A stretch of 64,000 bases of DNA from Rhyacophila brunnea (lineage: Eukaryota; Arthropoda; Insecta; Trichoptera; Rhyacophilidae), in assembly GCA_022495005.1 (NCBI GenBank), contig JAGYXB010001414.1, positions 1 through 64,000 of the forward strand, written 5' to 3'. A program made the translations under genes and the position numbers. Positions 1 through 13,300 of the stretch are shown one piece after another (position 1 is the first letter of the stretch; each line of letters begins with the position of its first letter). Under the pieces are notes generated by a model. The model made no database searches. It saw nothing but the letters and a program-made list of their open reading frames with translations, and had not been told where the DNA came from.

Positions 1-2
1 AT

Positions 3-542
3 GTAAAATTATCAAACGCACTACTCGACATCAGTATGAAGAATAATCTTATCATAGAACACAAATATCTGGAAGTAGGGCATACACACATGGAGGTTGA
101 CAGCGTCCATTCAACAATCGAAACGAAGCTGAGAAATCGAAAACAAATCTTCGTCCCTGCCGACTACATGGCTATCATTGAAAGTGCAAGAGTAAAGAAA
201 CCATACAAAACACTTTATCTCAGCCATGACGATTTTCAACAATTCAGCACAGACTACTACAGCAGTATTCGGCCTGGAAAGAAAACTGGCGACCCATGTG
301 TAAACGATGTCGTTGCATACCAGTATACTCCAGAAGGTTTAATAAACTTTAAATTGGACTTCGGCCATACATGGAAACCACTTCCAACACGAGCGCGAGT
401 TTCAATCGCAAGCAGTGAACGATTAAAATTATACAATGGGCCTTGCCCTATTGAGGAGAGTAAATACCAACACTTGCAGGTACTAAAACTATTAATTCCA
501 GAGGACTACAGAGATTTTTACACCAGACTACCGTTTAAATAA
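3..542 (+). CDS. DUF7869-type protein, C-terminal part (5' end outside window)
   Basis: The frame is open from the left edge to the TAA at 540-542, so this is the C-terminal part of a longer protein; the ATG at 36 is probably internal because the residues before it (NALLDIS) also fit the family. The core signature is YLEVGHTHMEVDSVHSTIE, a Gly-His-Thr followed by Glu-x-Asp-Ser-Val-His, which I associate with DUF7869 proteins that occur as repeated, often transposon-linked ORFs in insects and other animals. The tail (LQVLKLLIPEDYRDFY) also fits these proteins. Function is not established; an integrase or nuclease-like role is only an inference from its repeat-like distribution. No intron is visible in the 180 codons seen. 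It could be a domesticated gene or a transposon remnant. Confidence 0.6.
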   Translation, partial: VKLSNALLDISMKNNLIIEHKYLEVGHTHMEVDSVHSTIETKLRNRKQIFVPADYMAIIESARVKKPYKTLYLSHDDFQQFSTDYYSSIRPGKKTGDPCVNDVVAYQYTPEGLINFKLDFGHTWKPLPTRARVSIASSERLKLYNGPCPIEESKYQHLQVLKLLIPEDYRDFYTRLPFK

Positions 543-3278
543 AAAAAATACTTTTTTATAAAAAAAATTGAGTATTCTTTTAAAACTGCTATTTTTACTT
601 TTAAGTAGGTATTTACCTGCTCTGTTTTAATGCTTTTTTAAAAAATATTTTATGTATTGTATTTTAACTTTAATCTTTTCTTTTAAAAATTGTAATTGTT
701 TTTAAAATTACCTAATTAAACAGATCTCCAATTTATAATAAATCTACTTTTTCATTAGTCTAAGCTTACTTTTTAAGCGTTTATGTACAAGTGTATAACA
801 ATATGTATATTAATATAATATAATCTGTATAATATTATATTCGTTTCATTATAAATACCAAATTTTAGTGAATTAAATATAGGTATGTATACATAAAAAT
901 TGGAATTGGATTTGTCAACAAAAGTGGCCAACATTGATGAGCAAATAGTCGTATGTCAACCTAACTTTCTAAATATTCATCTTACGTAAAAATGTTGATA
1001 ACCATCTTAACAGGGAACAAATTTAACCAAGAAAATGAATTTGTGAAAAAAATCGGTGAAATGGGGTTAAGATGGGATAGTTTTTTGTCTCTCCTGAAAA
1101 GTTTGGTATTTTTGACATACAACCTATTGCATTTACCACGACGATATACTAGTTTCATTGGTTATTTTTGCTAGGGATGTTTAAAAGTATTGATACGTAA
1201 TTTTCGATAATCGTATAATACTGATGTCCATATTGATATTGCATTGCTAATAGGAAATGGAATTAAATCCTAATATGTAATGGTAGTATGACGACATTTT
1301 GTAATTTCAAAAGATGTAAAAAAGGCCTAGTTTGAGATAAATTATTGTTTTGTTACGATCTTTCTAGAATTAATAATATAATTGTGGCGATACGATACTG
1401 GTATCGAATATCATTACATTAATTTACTATTGATATTTTCCCATCTTTCGGTGTGTTGGGTAAAAAATCTGACAGTTCTGGAAAATTATTGCCATGATAG
1501 AAAAATAGATTTAAATTTTATACTCGGTAAAAAATACTTAGTACAAAGAGATTCAATTGGACTCCTCGTGAGTATATGATTCGATGAGTATATGATTCAC
1601 AAAAGAGCAGGCAATATTTTTTATAATCATCCTTTAAATTTTATCGTTTATTTTAGTGACTCCAATAGCATTGATAAGAACACAATTTTGAAAATATATC
1701 GGTTTGTCTGACAGTATAATCGTTAATTTTGTTGCCGATGCATTTAGAAACAACTAAAATATTTTTGTGGTGTTTCCGGTTTGATGTATTCTTGGTCAGT
1801 TTGACGTTTGTAAACAGTCAAAACCCAAACAAATTTATTATTAAAAAATTACTTGAAAATCTACATAACAAGTTTTTTTTAGATTGCTTTAATCCCTGCA
1901 TTATTTTACTGCGATAAGTGCTTTCCATCTCTCATTCAAAAAGGTAGGACCAGTGGAGCAGTAAGGCCGGCACGTCGTTTCAATTTCAAAACGTCAGGAC
2001 GCTTATTGACACTTTTAATTTTAGAGTACGGTGAACCTGTTGAATTTTTATTAAACAAAATTCGTATCGATATCAGTTCTGTTTTACATTTAAAATCTAC
2101 CACCTAGTATCTTGTGTCTAGGAATATTTGTCAATATTTCATAAACCCTTTGCAAAATAGCTCTCCATCACAGCTTGGTCTTATAACACCTATTTATAAA
2201 CACCTATCTATATTGCGTCTGTCATGTCAGAGAGTTTTGTATACCGTGACAGGATTGCGGGATTCTACATCCTTTCCTGTGTCAGTGAATGCATACTTAT
2301 GGATAATAGAAAACTATGTTTATTTTTTGCAAACAGGTATGTCGGACTGTACTAAGCTTAACAGATGCTCATGATTTTTGTCAATTGCTATGCCTCCTAT
2401 TTTATTGAAAAAACTGCGATCACGCTAGCAACGTAGGAAAGGAAAAATGTGAACAAAAAATGGTTAATGGAATCAAAAATTACCTATTACGTATGCATAT
2501 GTACCGACATACAATGACGTTAAAGCCACAGATGCTTGATCTGGTTAGGCGGTTGGATGAAATAGCCATCCAATATCACTTGACATACCTACACTCACCT
2601 ACATTATATTACATTACTAATTATTAGGTTGATGATAATTTCCGCAGGTTTACTCACTGTAATTACCATAACGTTGCTATAGGATTGGTTTGTTGAATAT
2701 CCGTTTTTGTCGAAATCGACCTTTTAATGAAAAAAATTTTTTTTTGTATCTTAATGGACCACAGATACGATAAGAAGAAATTATGCGTATTCCATACTTG
2801 ATAAAAATAATGTGAAGAAAACTGATGTATAAAATTAACACAATTTCATATTTATTGAATCATTCATTATCAAGTGGAAACGTCAGTGAAACACAAAAAT
2901 ATTCATTGATAAATCTCTCACAGACAACTCGCGGAGCAATATTTGTATTGAAAAATGTCTCAGCATGTGTAATTATTTATGTTTTAACGATCGAATTTCA
3001 AAGTGAATCAAAACACAAAATAGCTTAGCAATTGTTCAATATTATAACGATATAGTTGGTGTAAAAAATCCAGACAATTTCTTCAATATTGCGACGGAAA
3101 CTTTTGCGTTCAGTTATAAAATAATCCCTGAAAATTGGATAAATAAACAAAAAATGTAGGTACATATATAAAAAAAATACGGTACAAGTCGGTTTATAGG
3201 AAGCCAGGCGGGAATCATGCTAATTTTCATAGCCGATTTTGGCAAAATTCATGAATTCAAGAATGAAAACCTAACTCA
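543..3278. other. Intergenic stretch, no gene recognised
   Basis: This is AT-rich sequence with only short, chance-like open frames. One piece near 2670-2740 resembles the ends of the 4.15-kb element at 34748-38896 (GCTATAGGATT followed by GAATATCC and GTCGAAATCGAC). I see no coding signal. Rae1 may have an untranslated first exon here, but I cannot place it. Confidence 0.5.
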
Positions 3279-3450
3279 CAGTCCTACAAACTTATCTAAA
3301 GAACTGTCAAAAATGGAACTACAAACTTCCATATGGACGCCATTTTGAAAACGTCAACCGAATATCAGATTCTGTCCAGTTGTGAGTCTTGATTGGATAG
3401 TTTTCGACTGTGGCTCCCCCATCCATTCTTCAGATAAGTTTGCAGGTCTC
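3279..3450. mobile_element. MITE family A, copy 1 (about 172 bp)
   Basis: The ends form imperfect inverted repeats: CAGTCCTACAAACTTATCT on the left and AGATAAGTTTGCAGGTCTC on the right. The interior, including a GGGGGAGCCAC-type block (here in reverse complement) and an AAAATGGCG-type block, matches two further copies at 22209 and 25859. This copy is in the opposite orientation to the other two. No coding capacity is present, so it is a non-autonomous DNA element. It lies directly beside the hAT-type element that starts at 3458. Confidence 0.75.
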
Positions 3451-3457
3451 TATCTAC

Positions 3458-4041
3458 CAGTGGCGAAGGGTGGAGGTAGGCTGTTAAGATCTGCCATAAA
3501 CAGTGCACATTAAACTTTTTCTGACATACATATTTGTTTTCATTGAAATAAGACTACAATTTAAAGATAGTGTTGGTTAGTTTTTTAAAATTCAATTAAG
3601 CCCTGAGAAACCAAGCCATAATAGATAATAGTCAAAAAATACATGTATATCTATAAAATATCTAAAATTATGCAATTAAATCATACATAACTTTGAATAT
3701 TTTATAAATAGAATAATATTTTTTAGTTATTATAGTTTGGTTTAGGCAGGGCTTAATGAATTAAAAAAATTAACCAAAAATATGTGTAATATGTATTTTT
3801 AATCCAACAAAAACAAATAACTATGAATGAAAAAGTGTGTACAATTTTGTCGTATTGCCCAAATTAGACCAAAACTATTATGGTTTTGTTTAGGCATGGT
3901 TTAATTTATTTTTAAAAACTAACTAACACCATCTGTAAATTGTAGTCTTAGTTCAATAAAAACAAATACATATGACTAAAAAAGTTTAGTGTGCACTATT
4001 TATAGCTAATATTAACAGCCTACCTCCACCCTTCGCCACTG
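3458..4041. mobile_element. Non-autonomous hAT-like element, family B (584 bp)
   Basis: The element starts CAGTGGCGAAGGGTGGAGG and ends with its inverse, CCTCCACCCTTCGCCACTG. The inverted similarity extends inward for well over 100 bases on each side. Flanking octamers CTATCTAC and GTATCTAC agree at 7 of 8 positions, as expected for a hAT 8-bp target duplication. No transposase frame is visible. Partial copies of one arm occur at 35812, 52394, 55191 and 62731. Confidence 0.8.
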
Positions 4042-4147
4042 GTATCTACTTATCTTTCGAAAGAATCATAATATTGGTTTTTTCATAATATGAGGTTTGT
4101 TATGAAAACAAATGTCTCAATAATTTGCAAATTTTTGCGTTACCGTA

Positions 4148-4303
4148 ACACAGTCACTGCTGACCACAACTCGGTCAGTGCTCAAGACACGCCTGGCGTG
4201 TAGCAATTAGCATGACAATTAAATGTGGTAACTAACTGGTCAGCAATGCACGTATATGTATCTAATGGCCACATGCCAGGCGTGTTTTGAGCACTGACTG
4301 TGT
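4148..4303. mobile_element. Tc1/mariner-like MITE (156 bp)
   Basis: Inverted ends ACACAGTCACTG and CACTGACTGTGT are flanked on both sides by TA, the target duplication of the Tc1/mariner group. The sequence GACACGCCTGGCGTGT near the left end recurs in inverse near the right end. The element ends about 45 bases before the splice acceptor of the first Rae1 coding exon, so it lies in the upstream intron or 5' region of Rae1. Confidence 0.65.
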
Positions 4304-4356
4304 TAATCTTGTCAATCTGTGAATATAATGTGAAAATAATTTTTCCAGGCATCAGA

Positions 4357-7300
4357 ATGTTTCAACAGAACTCATTAACAAACACCTCATTTGGTGCGAC
4401 AACTCAAAAAATTAATCCAAACAAAGATTTTGAAGTGACAGCATCACCTGAAGACTCTGTCTCCGCTCTAGCATTCTCCCCGCCAACCACACAACAGAAT
4501 TTCCTCATAGCGGGAAGTTGGGACAATCAGGTAACTTGAATATGAACTCTTGAACGTATTTTAATGATAAAGTTAGTATCGTCTTACTTACACTTGACAG
4601 AAATTCAGAGTGTACTCTGAACACACAGGTGCTTAGCTCAAAAACTCAACTTCCATTTCAAACCAGTCCTCATCATTGGCTCTGTATCTATAATCCAGTG
4701 TTGGTCTCTTGATCGCCTCACGAAAATGTTTCTTCACATAATTTTGATTATAAGAACGATCGATTCAGAGCGAGATCGAGAATCGAAAACCAGATTGAAA
4801 GATCAACATGTGAATTTTCATGACGTAGGATTCAAACATGTTCTGTAACCGCTTCTGAATCCATGCGACTGTCCTGTTATAGAAGTACGGATTCTGAATA
4901 AATAGGCTGAACATAATATTATTATCTATAGATTTTAAATAAAGTCGCTTGCAATGATGTAGGATGAAGATTAATGCCACCTTACGAAGGCTCGATGTAT
5001 CGAGGACAGATGTGCAATGGTATGACTATCAGAAACATGAAGATAATAGAGCAGAGTATGCTACCTCTCGTCACATCTAAACTGAAGATGTGGATCTCAC
5101 CCATATGCTACGGTATTGCCATCGAGTTCTTTGTAGTTTAACTCACGTTTCAAAATTACACATTGAAAGTTAATTTAGTGTCGATTATGCGTTAGTTAAC
5201 TTTTGATATATATTTATATTATACATTTGTATTCTAGGTACGATGTTGGGATGTAGAAATGTCTGGAAAAACAAATCCCAAGTCTATGCAAACTATGGGT
5301 GGACCTGTTTTAGATGTATGCTGGCACGATGTAAGTAGTATATTTATTATATTGTCACTTACAAACATTTAATTTATGCTGTAATACTTATTCAAAAGAA
5401 AATTACTAGGGATTGCAATCCTAGTATTTCAGGATTAATACATACTTACAATCCTAATCCCGTGGTCAATGAAAACATGAAATATCAGTCAATTTGTCTG
5501 ATTAGTAATATAAAAGAGATTATCGATAAAACCGTTAAACGTAAAAATATTTCACATTTTTTATTGACATGTGTTATTTTATTATAATTTACCAGGCAAT
5601 AAGTTGAACAGTTATATAAATGGCCCCCGCAAGGGGTTGGAGAGGGGGGGGGGGGCTGACAGGGCTCTAGTCTGTGTAAATAAACTTTTCGTAATCAAAT
5701 TAGAGAAGGTGTAGGTATGTCCAACACCTTTTCTACCATAATTTTGGGAATTATTCACAATAGTTCCAGAGTAAAAGAATAATGTTTTTAAAAAGCCTCG
5801 TTCAGGGTTGACCCATGACTTGTCTTGATATGAAGTTTTGAGAGTGTGAGTGTTTTTTAATCTCAAGTGTAGCCCTGTCAGGTAAATTTCAAATTTGGCT
5901 TGTAGGTATAGAAAAAGATTTTCTTCGACATCTTTGGAGTAATCATTGTATTTTAAATCTTGTAGGATGGAACAAAAGTGTTTGTTGCTACTGGCGATAA
6001 ACAAGTAAAATGCTGGGATTTAGGAGCTAATCAAACTATGCAGGTATGTATCTGTAGATACCGTGGCGCATTGGATGATGACAAGTGGCACATTGCATCT
6101 TTGCACCTACTTATTCTTTTGAAGTAGGCGCCATAACTGAATCCATCTTCATATTTTCAACACCTGAGTGCTGATTAAAATCAAAACAAGGTCGCGAATA
6201 ACTGATTCAAATTTGAAGAATTTTTTGCTGCTCTTAGTAACAAATTTAACACCAAACATTGAAAGAGTAGCGAAATCCAAACGCTCTAAAGCTCTCAGTG
6301 CTCTCTCTCTCTCTCTCACTCATCACATCCAACAACTGTGGTTCAGAGTTATCTTCACCAAACGAGACTCTCCGGTAGCTGTAGCACCATCAGCGGGGTC
6401 CACGACAGCGACCACCCTCTCGTCCAAGAGATCATTTCTGACTGTTGTAAATTGGTGCTCCAGTAAACGTGTGTTTTTTGAACTGGCATAATTTAATTAA
6501 GTTATTGATTGAGTTATTCCTTTTCCTTACCTAAACGAACCAGATTCTACCTCTATCCATATTTTCCAACCCCAACCGTGAACGTAAGAAGGTAGAAAAG
6601 GTGTTTGAGTTGTATGGCGTATCTGAACTCATCTATGAAAAAAATTGGCGCATGGTATGTAAAAGGTTGGCCACCCCTGATTTAACCTATAGTAATGAGA
6701 ATAATGTTTGAATCATGGGTTTTTAATTCAAAATCGTTTTCAACACCTGATGAGCAACCTCTCCTGCGTGACGAGTTACAGTAATGCGAGTGTTACAAAC
6801 AGTATTCGCCACATTGGTTTGTTTACCATTGATGTGATTTTTACTGTAAAGATTTATCAAGCGATGGTCGAACATATACTCAAATTATGAATTTACAACA
6901 ATAGAATTAAATTATTTTTTTTACTCAAATATACTACGTAATATTTTTTTATCTGTCGAAGCCGTGGGCATTTCTGGAAAGTTGTGGGTGTGGTGAAGTC
7001 AGTTACAAATAGTCATTCATAATAACTGAAACACAACATTTACGATGAAATATACCAAATGTAGTCGAAAGGTCTAGGCATTTTCCGTCAGCCACAAGTA
7101 GCCATAAGACTAATATATTATTGAATTTTATCTTTACAGATTTCAGGTTTTATGATTATTTTTTTAAGGTTGCAGCGCACGATGCTCCTGTGAAGACGTG
7201 TCATTGGGTCAAAGCCTCGACCTACACCTGCCTGATGACTGGTTCCTGGGACAAAACATTAAAGGTTGTTATAAATTCACTTAACCCTTTCTAAGCGTTA

Positions 7301-10300
7301 CGAATCCCGACTTAGTACAACAGTGCGCGTTGTTATTTCAAGCATCAATAAATCGTAATAAATGTCAGTCAAACATACACAAATAGAGTAGTAAAAAATC
7401 GGAGTCAAGTTCAAAAATGATTATGACAGAACCTAATATTTTATGTGACTCTAAAAATAAACATTCGTCGCCTAAAACTGATAAGAAATCACGAACAAGA
7501 TTTCTTCATTGAAAAAATGCCGGCTTACTCGAGCGGCCCCATGACACTTACGAAATGGTGCTGGACTAATGCGTCGATGACAGATTAACAAGTGTAAGAA
7601 CAGTTCAGTATTATAGTCTACGGCTACGATTTCGACAAATATGTCATACACATAATGAATAATAATATGGTTTATGACTTTAATGAGCATTTTTGTTGAG
7701 TGTGTTAAAAAAATATCAGTCATAAATAGCTCATTTTTATAGCATCCAGGACATCTCAAACTGTGTAACTTTTATTTGAACTCCCATACACATTGCAGCA
7801 CTGCAGGTCGAGTATAAATAAATCATCCTTGAGAACTACTGGCTATTTGAGAGTAATGTACTTACCACCAGTGCCTGGTTTGTACCTACCATTGACCCCG
7901 AACTGAATGGAATCGAATGACACATAGTTTATAACAAAACGGTTTATTTTTCGAATACCTATTAGGCTATTACAATTCGTAAAATATTAAATTTCAAACA
8001 CTTTTTGCACTTCTAAATGCTTTATAGTCACCACAATTTTATTTTCAAGTTCATTTGTTTTTTTTATTATTATATTACTTCAATAACCTGTGGGTCTATT
8101 CTATACTTATCGAACACTAAAGTGATAAATAGTATCAAACTTAGGGTAGGTTTGTATCAAAATATTAGCACTTATTGTAACAATTACACGAAGTTGGTTT
8201 TTATTGTTGCAATAAGTGCGATATTTCAACAGCAGCAAGATAGGTGCTGTTAAAATATAGCACTTATTGCAACAATAAAAACCAACTTCGTGTAATTGTT
8301 ACAATAAGTGCTAACATTTTGATACAAACCTACCCTAAGTATGATAATATTTATTACTTTATCACTTTAGCGGTCTATAAGTATAGAATAGACCCACTGG
8401 TACTAGAATAGGTAATCTCTTATTTTATTATAATGACATGATAGTAAGTAACTCGAGTTATTTTCGACTATAAATATAAGAAGAATTCTCCATAAAAAAA
8501 ATAGTAGTCATGAATCAAACCCTTTTGAATAGTGTTACGAAAAAAATAATTCTCAAGTGTCTGTCTCACACCAGCAGACGATGATTTGCCGCGCAGTGTA
8601 TAAAAATTCAGTAGCGCGGGACCTGGTGTAGCGTAATACGACAATTTCTGCATTTATGCGGGAACGGGCATCTGATTGTTCGTGTCTTTTCTTTATAAAT
8701 GGCTGATAACTAGGGTAAATAAATAATTTTTGTCTGTTTCACCTAATTCTATAACCAGAAAATAGTATTTAAAAATGTTAATCAATGATAAACAAAGAGA
8801 CATATTGAATCGCGGACTCCTAGGTATATTAAAATGACACCTTGTTCAAATTATTTTCCGAAACTATTTACTCGCGGATAATATAATAGCAGATAGGCGA
8901 ATGAATGCAATCTCCAAAAGCATTCCTTTTGTAAAAATATTTTGTAAATTCACTTTGATCAATGTAAATTTCGAATATTCTATTTAACAGTTTACGCACC
9001 AAATAGTTTTTCAATCATTAAAAAACAATATAACTTATTATATCGCAAACTCGTATCGTTACAAACACGTCAGTCAAATGTCTTCGACGCACATGCACTA
9101 AGAAGCGATAAGACACTATATAAGCGGCAAATTTGAATTGGCCCGATGACTGATATTTTTTTATTCAAGACACGCTCCCGAAAAATATTTATTTAAATTA
9201 GATAGAACAAAAGTTTAGGCTATCCATTGACAGATGTCAAGAGAAGGATGATTTCTGAATAAATTAAATCAATGTTCGAATTATTCGCGCCTGGCCGAAA
9301 GGAGTACTAGGCAAACGAAAATCGAAATGACTTTAGTCAGCTGACGCGCGGATGACTCGCGCGTATAGGCTGACTAAAGTCAGTTGCCGCGTTAGAAAGG
9401 TTAATTTATAACATTTATAATTACCAAAACTTCCAAAAATAAAACAAATTAAAAGGTTACGAACAAATGGTGATAATATGTCCAAATTAATTTTGTTTAT
9501 ATTTATTACAATTTAGGGTTTATCACCCAAATGGCTATTTTGTTCTATGTAGTTTGTAGTTTTATAACAATATTATTAAAGTGTTTATTTGATTTTTATA
9601 ATACCATATCTTTCCATGAAGTACTGTGAAAGGAATTAATAATATATTTTAGTCAATTTCTTTATAGTGTTGTAAAACTTTTCTTTTTAGTTTTGGGATA
9701 CCCGGACGCAAAACCCTATGCTGACAATAAATTTACCAGAACGATGCTACAGTGCCGACGTGGTAAGAAAAATATGTCACCATTTGATACTGTTTATGCC
9801 ACAATCGACACGATTTCAAATTATATTATGTAACTTATTACAAAATTCGCAGGATTATCCTATGGCCGTTGTGAGCACGGCTGCGAGATCTCTCATAGTC
9901 TATAAGCTGGAAGGCAGACCCCAGGAATACAAGAGGGTTGAATCTCCGCTTAAATTTCAACATAGAACTGTTGCAATATTTAGAGACAAAGTTTCTAAGC
10001 AACCCACTGGTAATTATTACTTATTATTCTTTCTGTAGACCGTGTTTTATTCATATTGTTGCGAATTATCATTCGATCTTTTGAGAGGCCTGCTGGGATG
10101 ACGACGGCCAGCGAGTCTTCCGTGCATCACTGGTTTCGCCCGTCCTTTCCATGTGTGCATTCTAGAATCTTCTCGGATCTAGGTGGATTTCTCGGATCTG
10201 TTATTTGATGCGTCTAATTCCAAAAAGCGATAAGTCCACATTTGGTCAAAATCGAGAAAAAAAAACGCACGTATTGTATAATTTTACACAATATGTATTG

Positions 10301-13300
10301 ATCTATAAATTCCAAAATGCGACATAACCCTACGAAATAAAATATTTTAAGTCTCGATTTATTACAAAAAGCGCCAAGTCTGTGTTTCATATTATTTAAA
10401 GCTTGGTTGATTTCGCGCATGTTTAAGTCAACCAATAAATGAACGTTCAATATTGGAAAAGGCGTCTCCCATGCTGTAGCATCTGGTAAACTCATGACAG
10501 TGCCACGGAAATATGTGCCTTATGCGGAATAAATTAAAAAGTGAGGTACAAGCAGCGCTACGTTCAATTTTATTTTGCCTATATTTATTACATTTAGAGT
10601 TTATTGGCTGAAACAAATTGCTATTTGGTTCTAATTTCGACATAGAATACAACGGAAAAAATAATCTCTCGTTAAAACAAATAATTGAAGCTTGAAACAT
10701 AAAAACGTTGTTTCCTGAAAATATTGAATTGTGGACTTGTCGCTTTTTATTCACCTGAAGCCACCCACGCCTCAAATATTCATCTGAAGAACCCGGAATA
10801 ATATGACAAGCCCGTTATTTTGGTTAAAATTGAGTTGAGAATCACCTGTAACAGTTTGTAAAAAAAACTGATTTGAAACCGATGAGGGTGTTTTTGGACT
10901 ATGCTATCTAACCCTTTTCACTATCTTTTAATTTTTACTTATTGTAGTGTCTATTACGTGATTTTTATTATCCATTTTTGTCGGACAGGTTTTGCCCTGG
11001 GCAGCGTGGAAGGAAGAGTCGCAATACAATACGTTAATCCTGTTAATCCTAAAGACAATTTCACGTTTAAATGTCACAGATCGAATGGACAGCAAAACAC
11101 TTGCCAGGTGAGATAATTATAACGTTTTGTTTTATTTCATGACTGAGGATCGTGACACGGTTGATTTGGCTCGAATGGCTTTCTCAATGTATTGACTTCA
11201 CTCCTCTTGCCATTCTATGACACGCGAAACCTGTCAGTGGAATTTATGAATTAGTGAAACCATCTGAGGCATCCAATGTTTCCTTTAATATTGTGAAATG
11301 TCATGTCTAAAAGACAAGACAGCGTGGCGACACAAAGGGACACTAATGATCCTAATAACTATTACCATTAGGCTTGTTAATGCAACAGGTTTTAATAACT
11401 CTTAGGTTAGCACCCATAGTTATAGCTGCAGGCCAGCTGTTCATCGCTAGAATCAAAAATCGGAGTCTATGGATATGGGGAATGTACATCCCTCAAACAA
11501 TTTTCCTGTTAGTGTGCATGACTCAGTGACTTATTATTTAGAATATGGCAGCATCCGGAACACATGACACATGTGTTTGTAGCGAGGTCGTACCAATTTA
11601 CACCTAAGATTCGGCGGAGACATCGAATCTCAAAGCTCAAAAGCTGAAATCTTTGAAGCTTAATAAGATGCCATGTCTCACAGCCATACAGGAGCACAGA
11701 TAGCATGCACGTGTTGAACAAACGATATTTGGTCCTCTATTAACCAACCAAAAATTACAAATAACAGTATATCACACGTATTGTATAACAAAACGTTAAA
11801 CCGGTTATCTTGTTTATGCCGTCATGTGTTAACGCTGCCAAGGCATAGATTTATTTTTATTTATTTATTCAAGAGAACAAAACATTGTGGACATTACAAA
11901 TCTAAAATCAAGACATACACAACATGAGAAAATAACAATTTTATATGACCAATTCAACCATATTAAAACTTTCTAGAATCACCATCAAAGTTCATATGGA
12001 TCAATCTTTGTATAGTATTTTTATTAATTGTAAACATGGTTATCTGCCAGGATATATATGCGGTGAATGACGTGGCATTCAACCCCGAACATGGAACGCT
12101 GGCAACAGTGGGTTCAGATGGAACGTTTTCCTTCTGGGATAAAGACGCGCGTACCAAACTCAAATCGTCAGAACAGATGGACCAAAGTCTCACGAAATGC
12201 GCCTTCAATAGCAGTGGACAGATTTTTGCCTACGCTGTCAGCTACGATTGGTCCAAGGTAATTAATAAACTAAAACTTATGTTTATTCATTTATCGTTGA
12301 TTGTTGAAATTGTTAGTAATTGGACGGTGTTTTACATTGATTCTTACAAAACAGTTTTATAAATAAGTAAGCAACGCCAAATGTCAAATCAAGTCAAAAT
12401 ATCTTACAAACAATGCTGCCAACGGTTAGATAATTTGTTCTATGGCTGCCAATTCAATTACAGTAACACCCTGAGTTCAGCAGATTCGCAGTTACGTAAT
12501 AAAATGAATATTCCAGTTTATTTTTTATATATTTTTTTATTGTATGAATATTGAGTATTATTGCTACATGATGTTTCTTTTATGAAATAGTAATATGGAA
12601 ATAGTAATAATAAATATTACAGATGAAGTTACACTTGAGTAATTTAATAAAATTCAAATCAACGTGTTAAAACTGTGAAGTAATAAGCCCCTCCTACTTT
12701 TAACCGCACTTTGACTGCAACGACTTTCGGTTATTGACGAGTTGTCCACATGTTAAAACTGTGAACTAACAAGCCCCTTCCATTTAGTTAATCGCACTTC
12801 GACTCCAGCGACTTCCGGTTATTGCCTAGATCTTCTTGTCGGACAGTACAGTACACATTACTTATGTAACATGGGGTGTTACTGTGCACTAAAAACTCAG
12901 TTAAGTGTTGTAATACAAAATGTTCCAAAAAAACTTCCTCAAATATAGATATACCGACATAAATCGTCCGCTGTTCTAATTTGGAACTACACTAAAAAAG
13001 GACTGAATGATATGCCAATTGTCAGCATGTAGCGCCCTCATTCAACAGACAATTTATACATCGCGTCCAATCTTTTTGCTTATAACTGATTATTTTTGGC
13101 TATACAATATATCACTCCATTTATAAATATATAATGCAGTCAAATTTGATGCATATATTTTGAGATTTCATTATACTCTTATGGATAAATATTGAAATTC
13201 ACGGTGATATAAATTTAACATGAAAAAAGTCTATCTTGTATAACTCGTAAATTCCATTTTGTGTTGAAAATTAGATTTTTATAGAATATCTACTTCTGTG

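Noticed and set aside
5612..6004. 130-residue minus-strand frame in Rae1 intron 2 and exon 3
   Set aside because: It runs antisense over a real Rae1 exon and a G-run repeat fragment and shows no protein pattern.
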